Assembly: GCF_008370045.1 (NCBI RefSeq)
Contig: NZ_VOBN01000005.1
Location: 1-64,000, forward strand
Reading direction: 5' to 3'
DNA length: 64,000 nt
Origin: Pseudomonas sp. ANT_J12
GTDB lineage: Bacteria; Pseudomonadota; Gammaproteobacteria; Pseudomonadales; Pseudomonadaceae
Within the stretch, counting starts at the first letter, position 1. Each line of letters begins with the position of its first letter. Below, one piece after another: positions 16,217 to 25,777 of this stretch. The position numbers were made by a program, and so were the translations under genes. The notes under the pieces are model-generated. The model did no database searches. It was not told the DNA's origin and was given only the letters and a program-made list of their open reading frames with translations.

Positions 16217-18148
16217 ATGGACGGCCGAATGTCAGCCACATACCGCGATGCATTGCGTGCAGCGCTGCTTTACCTGGTGATTTCAGTAGTCTGGCTCCAG
16301 TTCAGTGGTTATTTATTGAACAGTTTCTTCGATAGCTCCCATGAACTGCTGCGATGGCAACTGATCAACGGTTATGCCTGGGTGCTGCTGAGCGCCGGAT
16401 TAATCTTCCTCGCCCGGGCCAAGTTGTTCCGTTGCCTGGGCATCGGCGCCAAATTGCGTGAGCAAAATGACGACCGCGAACGCTTGCGCCAGGCCGCCGC
16501 CGTATTCGATTGCACCCGGGAAGGGGTGCTGGTCACCGACAGCCAAGGCCTGATCGTGCATGTGAACCGGGCGTTTATGGAAATCACCGGTTATCAGAGC
16601 GAAGAAGTCCTGGGGCAGCAGCCGAGCCTGTTCAAGTCCGGTCACCACCCGCCGGCGTTCTATCAGGCGATGTTCGCGATGCTCGGCAGCGTCGGCGAGT
16701 GGAGCGGGGAAATCTGGAACCGGCGCAAAAGCGGCGAGATCTACCCGCAATGGCAGACCATCCGCCTCATTCATGACGATCTGGGTCGGGTCAGTCATTA
16801 CGTGGCGGTGTTTTCCGACATCAGCGCGATCAAGAACTCCGAACACGAACTGATGCACCTGGCCCACCACGACCCGCTGACCGACCTGCCCAACCGTCTG
16901 CTGTTCACCGATCGCGTCGAGCAAGCGCTGACCTCGGCGCAACTGCACAAGCGCGGCTGCGCCTTGCTGATGATCGACCTCGATCACTTCAAGATGATCA
17001 ACGACAGCCTCGGGCACAACGTCGGCGACCAGTTGCTTAAAGCGGTGGCCGGACGTTTCCAGGGGCTGTTCGCACCGGGCGTTACCCTGGCGCGCCTGGG
17101 TGGCGACGAATTTGCGGTGCTTGCCGAAAACTGCCCGCAACTGGTGCAGGCGGCGGCACTGGCGCAGCGGATCATCGATGGCCTGAAGCAGCCGTTCGAG
17201 ATCGACGGGCATCAGTTGTTCATCAACGCCAGCATCGGCATCAGCCTGTTCCCCAGCGACGCCTTGAGCGCCGAGCAATTGCTGCGCAACGCCGATTCGG
17301 CGCTGTTCAAGGCCAAGAGCACCGGGCGCGATGGTTACGCGCTGTACACCGAAGAATTGACCGCCCATGCCCAACAGCGGGTCGAGATCGCCTTCGAACT
17401 GCGTCGCGCGCTGGAGCTGCAGGAACTACGGGTTTACTACCAGCCGGTGCATGACCTCAAAACCAGTCGCCTGATCGGCGTCGAAGCGCTGGTGCGCTGG
17501 GAGCACCCGCAGCGCGGATTGATATCTCCGGCAGAATTCATCCCCGTCGCCGAACGCACCGGGTTGATTGCCGAGATCGACGCGTGGGTCATGCAGCAGG
17601 CGTGTCAGCAGATGTGCCAATGGCAGCAGGCCGGAGTGGTGTTGTCGTTTGTCGCGGTGAATGTGTCTTCGCGCCTGTTTGCCCGCCGCGAGTTGTATCA
17701 GCAGGTGGCGCACGTGCTGCACGAAACCGGGCTGGATCCGGCGTACCTGGAACTGGAAGTTACCGAAAGCGCGGTGATGGACGATCCGGAAGTGGCGCTG
17801 GAGCAGATGCACCGCTTGCGTGAGTTGGGCGTGCGCCTGGCTATCGATGATTTCGGCACCGGGTATTCGTCGCTGCTGCGGCTCAAGCGCTTGCCGGTGC
17901 AGAAACTCAAGATCGATCAGGGCTTTGTCGCCGGGTTGCCGTGGGATGAGGACGATGGCGCGATTGTGCGGGTGATTATTGCGTTGGCCAAAAGTATGGG
18001 GATGCAGGTGCACGCCGAAGGGATCGAGCAGGTAGAGCAGGCGGGGTTCCTGCTCGAACACGATTGCGATCTGGGGCAGGGTTATTGGTTTGGCCGTCCG
18101 GTGCCGGCTGAGTTGCTGGATTGGGCTCGGGCGCCGGTGATTGGCTGA
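16217..18148 (+). CDS. Membrane PAS-GGDEF-EAL cyclic di-GMP protein
   Basis: This 643-residue protein begins with two membrane helices (about 12-32 and 48-68). A PAS domain follows (about 90-210), then GGDEF (about 220-380) with an intact RLGGDEFAVL motif. The EAL domain (about 395-640) keeps GVEALVRW, IDDFGTGYSSL and the terminal QGYWFGRP. Both catalytic sites look intact, so it may act as cyclase or phosphodiesterase; the PAO1 counterpart (PA0285, PipA) is reported as a phosphodiesterase. I use the ATG at 16217 behind an AGGG; another ATG four codons on is possible. Confidence 0.9.
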   Translation: MDGRMSATYRDALRAALLYLVISVVWLQFSGYLLNSFFDSSHELLRWQLINGYAWVLLSAGLIFLARAKLFRCLGIGAKLREQNDDRERLRQAAAVFDCTREGVLVTDSQGLIVHVNRAFMEITGYQSEEVLGQQPSLFKSGHHPPAFYQAMFAMLGSVGEWSGEIWNRRKSGEIYPQWQTIRLIHDDLGRVSHYVAVFSDISAIKNSEHELMHLAHHDPLTDLPNRLLFTDRVEQALTSAQLHKRGCALLMIDLDHFKMINDSLGHNVGDQLLKAVAGRFQGLFAPGVTLARLGGDEFAVLAENCPQLVQAAALAQRIIDGLKQPFEIDGHQLFINASIGISLFPSDALSAEQLLRNADSALFKAKSTGRDGYALYTEELTAHAQQRVEIAFELRRALELQELRVYYQPVHDLKTSRLIGVEALVRWEHPQRGLISPAEFIPVAERTGLIAEIDAWVMQQACQQMCQWQQAGVVLSFVAVNVSSRLFARRELYQQVAHVLHETGLDPAYLELEVTESAVMDDPEVALEQMHRLRELGVRLAIDDFGTGYSSLLRLKRLPVQKLKIDQGFVAGLPWDEDDGAIVRVIIALAKSMGMQVHAEGIEQVEQAGFLLEHDCDLGQGYWFGRPVPAELLDWARAPVIG

Positions 18149-18165
18149 GGCTCACGACCTGCTTT

Positions 18166-18300
18166 TGTGGCGAGGGAGCTTGTGTGGCTAGGGGGCTTGC
18201 CCCCGTCGGGTGGCGAAGCCGCCCCAAAATGTCTGATACACCGCGCTAGCAGAATTTACGACTGCTTCGCAGCCGAACGGGGGCAAGCCCCCTCCCCACA
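18166..18300. repeat. REP pair, family A, with a duplicated left arm
   Basis: The left side has two partial arms in a row (TGTGGCGAGGGAGC then TGTGTGGCTAGGGGGC), facing one right arm ending CCCCTCCCCACA. It fills the end of the gap after the PAS-GGDEF-EAL gene. The duplicated arm suggests insertion of one element into or beside another. Confidence 0.85.
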
Positions 18301-18356
18301 GGGGTTTTGTGGGGCTTTCGAAAATGTGAAAACCCCCGCAACCCCTTGTCCCATCA

Positions 18357-18420
18357 AATAATACTTTCTAGTTATATAAACATTCTTAAATAGTCTTTTT
18401 AAGAATATCAGCGCCTATCT
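18357..18420 (+). promoter_or_regulatory. AT-rich oscA promoter with inverted repeat
   Basis: An 8-bp inverted repeat ATTCTTAA-N9-TTAAGAAT spans 18382-18406. It sits in a 60-base AT-rich island about 85 bases upstream of oscA. Sulfur-starvation genes of this kind are controlled by CysB, a LysR-type regulator that binds AT-rich dyads. I propose this as its site or that of a similar activator. Confidence 0.45.
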
Positions 18421-18488
18421 ACTATTGCCCTCACGCCGCAAGCAGTGTCGCCACTGCCAGGCAACCTCTCAGTCGAAGGAGCAGCACC

Positions 18489-18671
18489 ATGAGCGCATCC
18501 CTACGTAGCGTTGACGGCCAGGACGAAGCAACCATTTTGCGTGAGATCCAGAGCGCCCTGCGCGATCTGCGTTTTGGCGCAGTGGAAATCACCGTGCACA
18601 ACGCTCAGGTGGTCCAGATCGAGCGCAAAGAGAAATTCCGCTTGCAGAACCCGACCAACAAGCCGAGCTGA
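18489..18671 (+). CDS. oscA: Sulfur-starvation response protein OscA
   Basis: This 60-residue protein has the pattern of Pseudomonas OscA: an N-terminal acidic helix (DEATILREIQSALRDLR) and a strand-rich middle (GAVEITVHNAQVVQIERKEKFRL). OscA is needed for growth on organosulfur compounds and is usually found just upstream of sbp. The ATG at 18489 has a GAAGGAGC ribosome site. It is followed by an inverted repeat and then sbp, so it may be part of the same sulfur-responsive transcript. Confidence 0.9.
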   Translation: MSASLRSVDGQDEATILREIQSALRDLRFGAVEITVHNAQVVQIERKEKFRLQNPTNKPS

Positions 18672-18679
18672 AAAGATCA

Positions 18680-18745
18680 AAAGATCGCAGCCTTCGGCAG
18701 CGCCTGCGGGGGATTGATGTGGGAGCTGCCGAAGGCGGCGATCTT
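18680..18745. repeat. Palindromic repeat, family D
   Basis: Facing arms AAAGATCGCAGCCTTCGGCAGC and GCTGCCGAAGGCGGCGATCTT form a long stem between oscA and sbp. It can act as an RNA-stabilising or attenuating hairpin. The GATCGCAGCC type is a common Pseudomonas repeat and appears once in this window. Confidence 0.85.
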
Positions 18746-18812
18746 TAAACAGGCAACCCGGTTTCAAACCATAAGAAAAGCCAACACCACCAGAATTCCA
18801 GGAGCTTTCACC

Positions 18813-19826
18813 ATGTCGTCGATTCGTCATTTTGCTTTGGCCGCGCTGGCCAGCGCCCTTTTTGCGGGTTCCGCGGTTGCCAAGGATTACGAGCTGCTCA
18901 ACGTGTCGTACGACCCGACCCGCGAGCTGTATCAGGACTACAACGCCGAATTCATCAACTTCTGGAAGAAAGACCACGCGGGCGACAACGTGAAGATCCA
19001 GCAGTCCCACGGCGGCTCGGGCAAACAGGGCCGTGCGGTGATCGACGGTCTGCGTGCTGACGTGGTGACCCTGGCCCTGGCCGGCGACATCGACGAAATC
19101 GCCAAACTCGGCAAAACCCTGCCAGCCGACTGGCAAACACGCCTGCCGGATGCGAGCACGCCTTACACCTCGACCATCGTGTTCCTGGTGCGCAAGGGCA
19201 ACCCTAAAGGCATCAAGGACTGGGGCGACCTGGTCAAGAACGATGTGTCGGTCATCACCCCGAACCCGAAAACCTCCGGCGGCGCCCGCTGGAACTTCCT
19301 CGCGGCGTGGGCCTATGGCCTGAAAGCCAACGGCGGTGACGAGGCCAAGGCCAAGGAATATATCCAGACCCTGTTCAAACACGTGCCCGTGCTGGACACC
19401 GGCGCGCGCGGTTCGACCATCACCTTCGTCAACAACGGTCAGGGCGACGTGTTGCTGGCCTGGGAAAACGAAGCGTTCCTGGCGCTGAAAGAAGACGGCG
19501 GCGCCGACAAGTTCGAGATCGTCGTACCTTCGCTGTCGATCCTCGCCGAGCCGCCCGTGGCCGTGGTCGACAAGAACGCCGAGAAAAAGGGCAACGAGCA
19601 GATCGCCGAAGCCTACCTTAAGCACCTGTACAGCCCGGCCGGCCAGGAAATCGCCGCGAAAAACTTCTACCGTCCACGGGATAAAGATGTAGCGGCGAAG
19701 TACGCCAAGCAGTTCCCGAAACTGGACCTTGTGACCATCGACAAAGACTTCGGCGGCTGGAAAACTGCCCAACCGAAATTCTTCAATGACGGTGGCGTGT
19801 TCGACCAGATTTACCAGGCGCAGTAA
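18813..19826 (+). CDS. sbp: Sulfate-binding periplasmic protein
   Basis: This 337-residue protein captures sulfate (and thiosulfate) for CysTWA. A Sec signal peptide covers about residues 1-23, ending AVA before KDYELL. Family signatures include SYDPTRELY, the SHGGSGKQ anion-binding segment, ADVVTLAL and [12 protein letters not shown] start at the ATG at 18813 with a CAGGAGC ribosome site; the longer frame from 18714 starts inside the upstream repeat. A terminator directly follows, which would make Sbp more abundant than the membrane components. Confidence 0.95.
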   Translation: MSSIRHFALAALASALFAGSAVAKDYELLNVSYDPTRELYQDYNAEFINFWKKDHAGDNVKIQQSHGGSGKQGRAVIDGLRADVVTLALAGDIDEIAKLGKTLPADWQTRLPDASTPYTSTIVFLVRKGNPKGIKDWGDLVKNDVSVITPNPKTSGGARWNFLAAWAYGLKANGGDEAKAKEYIQTLFKHVPVLDTGARGSTITFVNNGQGDVLLAWENEAFLALKEDGGADKFEIVVPSLSILAEPPVAVVDKNAEKKGNEQIAEAYLKHLYSPAGQEIAAKNFYRPRDKDVAAKYAKQFPKLDLVTIDKDFGGWKTAQPKFFNDGGVFDQIYQAQ

Positions 19827-19846
19827 CCTGCAGCAGCCATAAAACG

Positions 19847-19872
19847 AGCCCCGATTTAACCGTCGGGGCTTT
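19847..19872 (+). terminator. Attenuating terminator between sbp and cysT
   Basis: The 8-bp stem AGCCCCGA/TCGGGGCT has an 8-base loop and a short TTT after it, 20 bases past the sbp stop and 27 bases before cysT. The short U-run suggests partial read-through, fitting a high ratio of binding protein to transporter. Confidence 0.75.
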
Positions 19873-19896
19873 GCGCGTTCTCAACCAAGGACTTTT

Positions 19897-20715
19897 ATGT
19901 CGCGTCGTATCTCCCCCGTCATACCCGGCTTCGGGCTGACGCTGGGCTACACCTTGGTGTACCTCAGCCTGATTGTGCTTATTCCACTGGCGGCGATGTT
20001 CATCCATGCCTCCCAACTTACCTGGGATCAGTTCTACGCCATCGTCACCGCACCTCGGGTGCTGGCGGCGTTGAAGCTGAGCTTCGGCACGGCGCTGTAT
20101 GCCGCGATCATCAACGGCATCATCGGCACGTTGCTGGCCTGGGTGCTGGTGCGCTACACCTTCCCGGGGCGCAAGATCATCGACGCGATGATCGACCTGC
20201 CGTTCGCCCTGCCCACCGCCGTGGCCGGTATCGCGCTGACCGCGCTGTATACGCCGACCGGCCTGGTCGGGCAGTTCGCTGCGGACCTGGGCTTCAAGAT
20301 CGCCTACACCCCCCTCGGCATCACTCTGGCGCTGACCTTCGTCACGCTGCCGTTTGTGGTGCGCACGGTGCAGCCGGTGTTGGCCGACATCCCGCGTGAA
20401 GTGGAAGAAGCCGCCGCGTGCCTGGGCGCCAAGCCGTTGCAGGTGTTCCGCTACATCCTGGTGCCCGCGCTGTTGCCCGCCTGGCTGACCGGTTTTGCCC
20501 TGGCGTTTGCCCGTGGCGTCGGTGAGTACGGCTCGGTGATTTTCATCGCCGGCAACATGCCGATGAAAACCGAGATCCTGCCGCTGCTGATCATGGTCAA
20601 GCTCGACCAATACGATTACACCGGTGCTACCTCCATTGGCGTGTTGATGCTGGTGGTTTCCTTCGTCCTGTTGCTGCTGATCAACTTGCTGCAGCGGCGC
20701 ATCGAAACCCCATAA
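19897..20715 (+). CDS. cysT: Sulfate ABC transporter permease CysT
   Basis: This 272-residue inner-membrane permease has about six hydrophobic segments. The cytoplasmic EAA loop reads [21 protein letters not shown] (near 169), which contacts CysA. It pairs with CysW to form the sulfate channel. The length is standard for CysT/CysU. It is 70 bases after sbp and 13 bases before cysW, with a GGAGG ribosome site for cysW near its stop. CysB-type sulfur control is expected. Confidence 0.94.
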   Translation: MSRRISPVIPGFGLTLGYTLVYLSLIVLIPLAAMFIHASQLTWDQFYAIVTAPRVLAALKLSFGTALYAAIINGIIGTLLAWVLVRYTFPGRKIIDAMIDLPFALPTAVAGIALTALYTPTGLVGQFAADLGFKIAYTPLGITLALTFVTLPFVVRTVQPVLADIPREVEEAAACLGAKPLQVFRYILVPALLPAWLTGFALAFARGVGEYGSVIFIAGNMPMKTEILPLLIMVKLDQYDYTGATSIGVLMLVVSFVLLLLINLLQRRIETP

Positions 20716-20728
20716 GGAGGCGCGAACC

Positions 20729-21601
20729 ATGTCCCAATCGTCTATTGCAGCCGCCTCTTCGGCCAACGCCGCCCGCCGTGGCAGTGCTACGTCGCGACGC
20801 ATCCTGATCGGCTTGTGCTGGCTGGTCTTCACCCTGTTTCTGTTGTTGCCGCTGTTTATCGTGGTGTCCCAAGGCTTGAAAAACGGCCTGGGCGCGTTCT
20901 TCACCGCGATCTTTGAACCGGACGCCTTGTCGGCGCTGAAACTCACGGTCATCGCGGTGCTGATTTCGGTGCCGCTGAACGTGGTGTTCGGCGTCAGTGC
21001 GGCGTGGTGCGTGAGCAAGTACTCATTCCGTGGCAAGAGCATGCTCGTCACGCTGATCGACCTGCCGTTTTCGGTGTCGCCGGTGATCGCCGGTCTGGTC
21101 TATGTGCTGATGTTCGGCGCCCAGGGCCTGTTCGGGCCGTGGTTGCAGGATCACGACATCCAGATCGTCTTCGCCTTGCCGGGCATCGTGCTGGCGACGA
21201 TTTTCGTCACCGTGCCGTTCGTGGCCCGGGAACTGATCCCGCTGATGCAGGAACAAGGCACCCAGGAAGAAGAAGCCGCGCGGCTGCTCGGCGCTAATGG
21301 CTGGCAGATGTTCTGGCACGTCACCGTTCCCAATATCAAATGGGGCCTGATCTACGGCGTGGTGCTGTGTACCGCGCGGGCGATGGGTGAGTTCGGTGCG
21401 GTGTCGGTGGTTTCCGGGCACATTCGCGGGGTGACCAACACCTTGCCGCTGCACGTCGAGATCCTCTACAACGAATACAACCACGTGGCCGCGTTCGCCG
21501 TGGCGAGCCTGTTGCTGATCATGGCGCTCTTCATCCTGCTGCTGAAGCAGTGGAGCGAAAACCGTATTAACCGCCTGCGCGCCAGCGCCGCGGAGGAATA
21601 A
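20729..21601 (+). CDS. cysW: Sulfate ABC transporter permease CysW
   Basis: This 290-residue permease is the partner of CysT. After a Ser/Ala-rich cytoplasmic tail of about 25 residues come six hydrophobic segments, with the EAA loop [19 protein letters not shown] near 180. A strong ribosome site (AAGGAGG) precedes the ATG. It ends three bases before cysA, so the two genes are translated together. Confidence 0.94.
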   Translation: MSQSSIAAASSANAARRGSATSRRILIGLCWLVFTLFLLLPLFIVVSQGLKNGLGAFFTAIFEPDALSALKLTVIAVLISVPLNVVFGVSAAWCVSKYSFRGKSMLVTLIDLPFSVSPVIAGLVYVLMFGAQGLFGPWLQDHDIQIVFALPGIVLATIFVTVPFVARELIPLMQEQGTQEEEAARLLGANGWQMFWHVTVPNIKWGLIYGVVLCTARAMGEFGAVSVVSGHIRGVTNTLPLHVEILYNEYNHVAAFAVASLLLIMALFILLLKQWSENRINRLRASAAEE

Positions 21602-21604
21602 TTC

Positions 21605-22594
21605 ATGTCGATCGAAGTGCGTAACGTCAGCAAGAATTTCAACGCGTTCAAGGCCCTGAACGACATCAGCCTGGACATCCACAGCGGCGAACTCGTGGCC
21701 CTGCTCGGTCCATCGGGCTGCGGCAAGACCACGCTGCTGCGGATCATCGCCGGCCTGGAAACCCCGGACCAGGGCAACATCGTGTTCCACGGTGAAGATG
21801 TCTCCGGCCACGACGTGCGTGATCGCAACGTCGGTTTCGTGTTTCAGCATTACGCCTTGTTCCGCCACATGACGGTGTTCGACAACGTCGCGTTCGGCCT
21901 GCGCATGAAACCGAAAAACCAGCGCCCGAGCGAAAGCCAGATCGCGGTCAAAGTCCACGAACTGCTGAACATGGTGCAACTGGATTGGTTGTCGGATCGC
22001 TACCCGGAGCAATTGTCCGGTGGTCAGCGCCAGCGGATTGCCTTGGCCCGCGCCCTGGCGGTGGAACCGAAAGTCCTGCTGCTCGATGAACCCTTCGGCG
22101 CTCTCGATGCCAAGGTCCGGAAGGAACTGCGGCGCTGGCTGGCGCGGCTGCACGAAGACATCAACCTGACCTCCGTGTTCGTGACCCACGACCAGGAAGA
22201 AGCGATGGAGGTCGCGGATCGCATTGTGGTGATGAACAAGGGTGTGATCGAACAGATCGGCTCACCGGGCGACGTCTACGAAAACCCGGCCAGTGATTTC
22301 GTTTATCACTTCCTCGGCGATTCGAACCGTTTGCACCTGGGTGACGACAAGCACGTGCTGTTCCGTCCCCACGAAGTGTCGCTGTCGCGGCATGAGCTGG
22401 AGGACCACCACGCGGCTGAAGTGCGGGATATCCGGCCGCTGGGCGCGACCACGCGGGTGACGTTGAAAGTGGAAGGGCAGAGCGAATTGATCGAGGCGGA
22501 AGTGGTGAAGGATCACGACAGCCTGGTCGGGTTGGCCAAGGGTGAGACGTTGTTCTTCAAGCCCAAGGTTTGGCAGAAAGTCGCCAACATCTAA
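21605..22594 (+). CDS. cysA: Sulfate ABC transporter ATPase CysA
   Basis: This 329-residue ATPase powers sulfate/thiosulfate import. It has Walker [10 protein letters not shown] (near 35-43), the signature LSGGQRQR (near 138), Walker [13 protein letters not shown] (near 158) and the H-loop in [14 protein letters not shown]-like C-terminal domain (about 240-325) may regulate transport. It is the last gene of sbp-cysTWA and is followed by a REP pair. Confidence 0.95.
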   Translation: MSIEVRNVSKNFNAFKALNDISLDIHSGELVALLGPSGCGKTTLLRIIAGLETPDQGNIVFHGEDVSGHDVRDRNVGFVFQHYALFRHMTVFDNVAFGLRMKPKNQRPSESQIAVKVHELLNMVQLDWLSDRYPEQLSGGQRQRIALARALAVEPKVLLLDEPFGALDAKVRKELRRWLARLHEDINLTSVFVTHDQEEAMEVADRIVVMNKGVIEQIGSPGDVYENPASDFVYHFLGDSNRLHLGDDKHVLFRPHEVSLSRHELEDHHAAEVRDIRPLGATTRVTLKVEGQSELIEAEVVKDHDSLVGLAKGETLFFKPKVWQKVANI

Positions 22595-22602
22595 GGCAAA
22601 AG

Positions 22603-22686
22603 CTTCGCGGGCAAGCCTCGCTCCTACAGGGTCAACGTTGTCATCACGACCGACGAAAATCCTGTAGGAGCGAGGCTTGCCCGCGA
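22603..22686. repeat. REP pair, family B
   Basis: Facing copies of TGTAGGAGCGAGGCTTGCCC and CGCGAA form an inverted repeat between the convergent cysA and Mpo1-like genes. It probably serves as a transcript end on both sides. Confidence 0.9.
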
Positions 22687-22693
22687 ATGCGAA

Positions 22694-23212
22694 CTACGCA
22701 GCAGCACGCTTCGGATTGATTCTCACACCCCCGACCCGCGCCTCAATCTGCTCCTTGAGGTCGCGCCGCAACCCCAACAAAAACGCCAACTCCGCCACCA
22801 CAAACAACGGCCCGACGATCAGCCCCGTCACATCATCGACAAACGCCGGTTTGCGCCCTTCGTAATGATGCCCGACAAACTGGATCGCCCAGCCAATCAC
22901 AAACATTGCCACGCCGCTGCTCAGCCAGAGCATCGTGCTTTGCTGCGCGAGCACCTGCCCTGTCCAGACGCACAGGCCGAGCAACACCGTCATCAACACC
23001 CCGAGGCGCAGCTCCAGGCGCAAGTAAAACCACGCCGACGCCAGCGCCACCAGCACCGCCGGCGACACCCAGCCGCCCAGCCACTGCGGCCGCGACAGCA
23101 ACACCGCCACCGCCACCACAATCAGCGGAATACCGATAAAGTGGCTGACGATATTGCGCGGGTCACGGTGGTAGGCGGCGTATTGACTGAGATGGTCAAC
23201 GAGGCTTTTCAT
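22694..23212 (-). CDS. Mpo1-like (DUF962) membrane protein
   Basis: From the ATG at 23210-23212 with an AGGAGGAATAAC ribosome site this gives 172 residues. It has about four hydrophobic segments and the family landmarks YAAYHRDPRNIVSHFIGIP at the N-terminus and FVGHHYEGRKPAF near 118. The conserved His residues belong to the Mpo1/DUF962 family, where yeast Mpo1 is an iron-dependent dioxygenase of 2-hydroxy fatty acids. Bacterial function is not settled. It is divergent from the Crp/Fnr gene. Confidence 0.82.
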   Translation of the reverse strand: MKSLVDHLSQYAAYHRDPRNIVSHFIGIPLIVVAVAVLLSRPQWLGGWVSPAVLVALASAWFYLRLELRLGVLMTVLLGLCVWTGQVLAQQSTMLWLSSGVAMFVIGWAIQFVGHHYEGRKPAFVDDVTGLIVGPLFVVAELAFLLGLRRDLKEQIEARVGGVRINPKRAAA

Positions 23213-23296
23213 TGTTATTCCTCCTGTAGGGTGAGGGATCATGCCCCGGGTTCAGCGTTCGCTCTGTCAGCCAGGCGACAATTTCCAGGAGTCTTC

Positions 23297-23983
23297 ATGG
23301 ACATGCAGGTTTGGCGTTCGCGCCTGATGAGCGGGCAGTGGTTCAGCCATTTACCTGTTCCTTTACAGGATAGTCTGCTGGCTGCGGCCCGGCTGAGGCG
23401 GTTGGCGCCTGGGCAGCGGCTGTTCAAGCGTGGCGATCCGCCGTGCGGGTTATACGCGGTGCTTGAAGGTTCGGTGCGCATCGGCGCGGTGAGTGAGCAG
23501 GGCAAAGAAGCGTTGTTGAGCCTGGTCGAACCGCCGCACTGGTTTGGCGAAATCTGCCTGTTCGATGGCCAGCCCCGCACCCACGATGCGTTCGGCGCCG
23601 GGCAGTGCACCCTGCTGCACATCCCGCAAACCGCGCTGCTCAAGTTGCTCGACGAACAACCGCTGTACTGGCGGCAACTGGCGCTGCTGATGAGCCACAA
23701 ACTGCGCCTGACCTTCATCAACCTCGAACAACTGAGCCTGATGCCCGCCCCGGCGCGCCTGGCCCATCGCCTGCTGATGATCGCCGAAGGCTACGGCGAA
23801 ATCGATCCGCCGCGCCGGGTGTTGCAACTGCCCCAGGAGCAATTGGCGTCGATGCTGTCCTTGTCGCGCCAGACCACCAACCAGATGCTCAAGGAATTGC
23901 AGGGGCAGGGGATTATTGGCCTGGGCTACGGCGAGATCGAAATCCTCGATGCCGCGCGGCTCCGAGCATTAGCCACAATCTAA
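23297..23983 (+). CDS. Crp/Fnr-family transcriptional regulator
   Basis: This 228-residue regulator has a cyclic-nucleotide-binding-like domain (about 15-130), with GLYAVLEGSVRIG and FGEICLFDG at typical places. The C-terminal winged helix (about 150-225) contains QLASMLSLSRQTTNQMLKEL as the recognition unit. There is no N-terminal cysteine cluster, so it is not an Fnr-type iron-sulfur sensor. The ATG follows CCAGGAG. It corresponds by position to a regulator next to cysA in P. aeruginosa (PA0279 by memory). Ligand and targets are unknown. Confidence 0.88.
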   Translation: MDMQVWRSRLMSGQWFSHLPVPLQDSLLAAARLRRLAPGQRLFKRGDPPCGLYAVLEGSVRIGAVSEQGKEALLSLVEPPHWFGEICLFDGQPRTHDAFGAGQCTLLHIPQTALLKLLDEQPLYWRQLALLMSHKLRLTFINLEQLSLMPAPARLAHRLLMIAEGYGEIDPPRRVLQLPQEQLASMLSLSRQTTNQMLKELQGQGIIGLGYGEIEILDAARLRALATI

Positions 23984-24002
23984 CCTCCAACACACAACCC
24001 CC

Positions 24003-24095
24003 GTAGGAGCAAAGCTTGCTCGCGAAGAGGCCCGGCCAGTCAACAAACATTCGTCGACTGGCCGGGCCTCTTCGCGAGCAAGCTTTGCTCCTACA
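24003..24095. repeat. REP pair, family B (AAGCTTGC variant)
   Basis: This is a nearly perfect 93-base inverted repeat: GTAGGAGCAAAGCTTGCTCG on one side and its complement on the other. The pairing extends inward through AGAGGCCCGGCCAGTC/GACTGGCCGGGCCTCT, so the stem is unusually long. Confidence 0.92.
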
Positions 24096-24176
24096 GGTTG
24101 TGCAGTCTTCGAAGTTTGTGGTGGGCAATCGACCCGAACACGCCTAGCCTGTACCCCTGATTAATCGAGGTGTGCC

Positions 24177-24542
24177 ATGCGTGTCCTTTTAGTGGAAGAC
24201 GAACCCGAAACCGCCAAACTCCTGGCCAACGGCCTGAACGAAGCGAGCTATTCGGTGGATGTGGCGCTCAACGGCATGGACGGCCGGCGCTTCATCGAGT
24301 CCGGCGAATACGACCTGATCATCCTCGACGTCATGCTCCCGGGCCTCAACGGCTGGCAGCTACAGCAACAAATCCGCAAACTCGGCGAAACCCCGGTGCT
24401 GTTCCTCACCACCAAGGACGGCATCGAAGATCGCCTGCGCGGGTTGGAATTGCATGAGGATGACTACTTGCTCAAGCCGTTCGCCGTGAGTGAACTGGTG
24501 GCGCGGGTGCGCAAGTTGTTGCGGCGGGATCGGGGGCGCTGA
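24177..24542 (+). CDS. Stand-alone receiver domain response regulator
   Basis: This 121-residue protein is a receiver domain only. Acidic residues are in LVEDEPE, the phospho-acceptor is Asp51 in IILDVMLPG, and the switch residues are FLTTKD and LLKPF. The sequence is most like OmpR-type heavy-metal regulators (CopR/IrlR style). It stops right after the linker start (KLLRRDRGR), where a winged-helix output domain would begin, and a REP element follows. It could be a natural single-domain relay or a truncated regulator. No kinase is adjacent. Confidence 0.85.
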   Translation: MRVLLVEDEPETAKLLANGLNEASYSVDVALNGMDGRRFIESGEYDLIILDVMLPGLNGWQLQQQIRKLGETPVLFLTTKDGIEDRLRGLELHEDDYLLKPFAVSELVARVRKLLRRDRGR

Positions 24543-24570
24543 AAGATTTCTGTGGCGTCTGGGAAATCGC

Positions 24571-24640
24571 CTTCGCGGGCAAGCCTCGCTCCTACATTGG
24601 ATCGCATTACCCCTGTAGGAGCGAGGCTTGCCCGCGAAGA
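24571..24640. repeat. REP pair, family B
   Basis: Facing units TTCGCGGGCAAGCCTCGCTC and its complement, 70 bases in all, lie between the convergent receiver and AraC genes. Confidence 0.9.
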
Positions 24641-24672
24641 GGCCTGTCCTGGCAACCCATTTCCAAAATCCG

Positions 24673-25677
24673 TCAGCGCAACCCATCCCGAAACTGCCCC
24701 GGCGTCATCCCCGTCCAGCGTTTGAACGCGCGGCTGAAGCTGCTTGTATCTGCAAACCCCAGCAGATAACTGATCTCACTCAACGAACACTGCGGATCAC
24801 GCAGGTGCAGCAGCGCCAGGTTCTCGCGGCTTTCGTTGAGCAACGTGTCGAACCGGCAACCCTCGTCCGCCAGGTGCCGTTGCAGGCTGCGCAGGCTCAG
24901 GTGCAGGGTCTTGGCGATGTGCTCGGCGCTGGGTTCGCCTTCGGGCAGTTGTTCTTCGATGGCGTCGCGTACCTTGCGTTCCCAGGTCAGGGGTTTGAGC
25001 TGGGCGAGGGTGCGTTTGAGCACGGTTTCGTTGTGTTCGGCCAGTTCCGGGTTGGCGTCGTCGAGGTGACTTTCGAAGTCCACCAGGGCGAATTCCAGTC
25101 GATCTTCGGCGGCGGCAAAGTACACCGGCGAGCGGAACACTTTGTGCCATTGGTGCGGGTCCGCCGGTTCCGGGCGGCGAAGGTACACCGCCAGCGGGGC
25201 GTAGTCGCGGCCCAGGCGATTGCGGCAGGTGCGCACGTAGATCGCAGCAAAGGCGTCGATGGCTTCGAAGGCGGGTGCCGGGTTGCCGGGCGGGACTTTC
25301 AGGCGAAAGCGGTAGCGGTCATCGCTGCGGGTCAGTTCCAGTTCCAGGGCATCGCTGACCACTTGGTGATAACGCACGATGCGCTCGAACACCTCCCGCA
25401 GACTGCCGCTGGCCACCAGCGCATAACCGAGCGCATGGAAGGTGGTCGGGCTGACGAAACGCGACACCCGCAAGCCAATCGCCGGGTCGCCGCTGACTTG
25501 CACGGCGATTTCCCACAGGCGCGTGGTGCTGGACAACGGATAACGGGCGTTAGGGTCGTCCATCAACTGCGGGTCAAGCCCCGCCTGGTGGCACAGGGCG
25601 GTGCTGTCGAGGCCCAACGCATCGAGTTGCTTGCGCAGGGCGCGGGTCCAGCTGGCGAGGGAGGTCGGTTCAGTCAT
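24673..25677 (-). CDS. AraC-family regulator with Arabinose_bd-type sensor domain
   Basis: This 334-residue regulator has an N-terminal ligand domain (about 20-205) of the kind found in OruR/ArgR-like AraC proteins. The C-terminal double helix-turn-helix covers about 230-330: AEHIAKTLHLSLRSLQRHL, then the AraC signature SEISYLLGFADTSSFSRAFKRWTGMTPGQFR. It is divergent from the desaturase at 25778 across a 100-base gap, so that gene is its likely target. The inducer may be a fatty acid or lipid signal (inference from the neighbour). Confidence 0.88.
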   Translation of the reverse strand: MTEPTSLASWTRALRKQLDALGLDSTALCHQAGLDPQLMDDPNARYPLSSTTRLWEIAVQVSGDPAIGLRVSRFVSPTTFHALGYALVASGSLREVFERIVRYHQVVSDALELELTRSDDRYRFRLKVPPGNPAPAFEAIDAFAAIYVRTCRNRLGRDYAPLAVYLRRPEPADPHQWHKVFRSPVYFAAAEDRLEFALVDFESHLDDANPELAEHNETVLKRTLAQLKPLTWERKVRDAIEEQLPEGEPSAEHIAKTLHLSLRSLQRHLADEGCRFDTLLNESRENLALLHLRDPQCSLSEISYLLGFADTSSFSRAFKRWTGMTPGQFRDGLR

Positions 25678-25777
25678 GCTGATTGGCGCTTCCGGTCAAC
25701 AGGTTGGCGTTCACGGCTACCGTCTTGTGGGGCATCACAAGGCAGGATGTGACCATCAATAACCAGAGGATGGAAGC

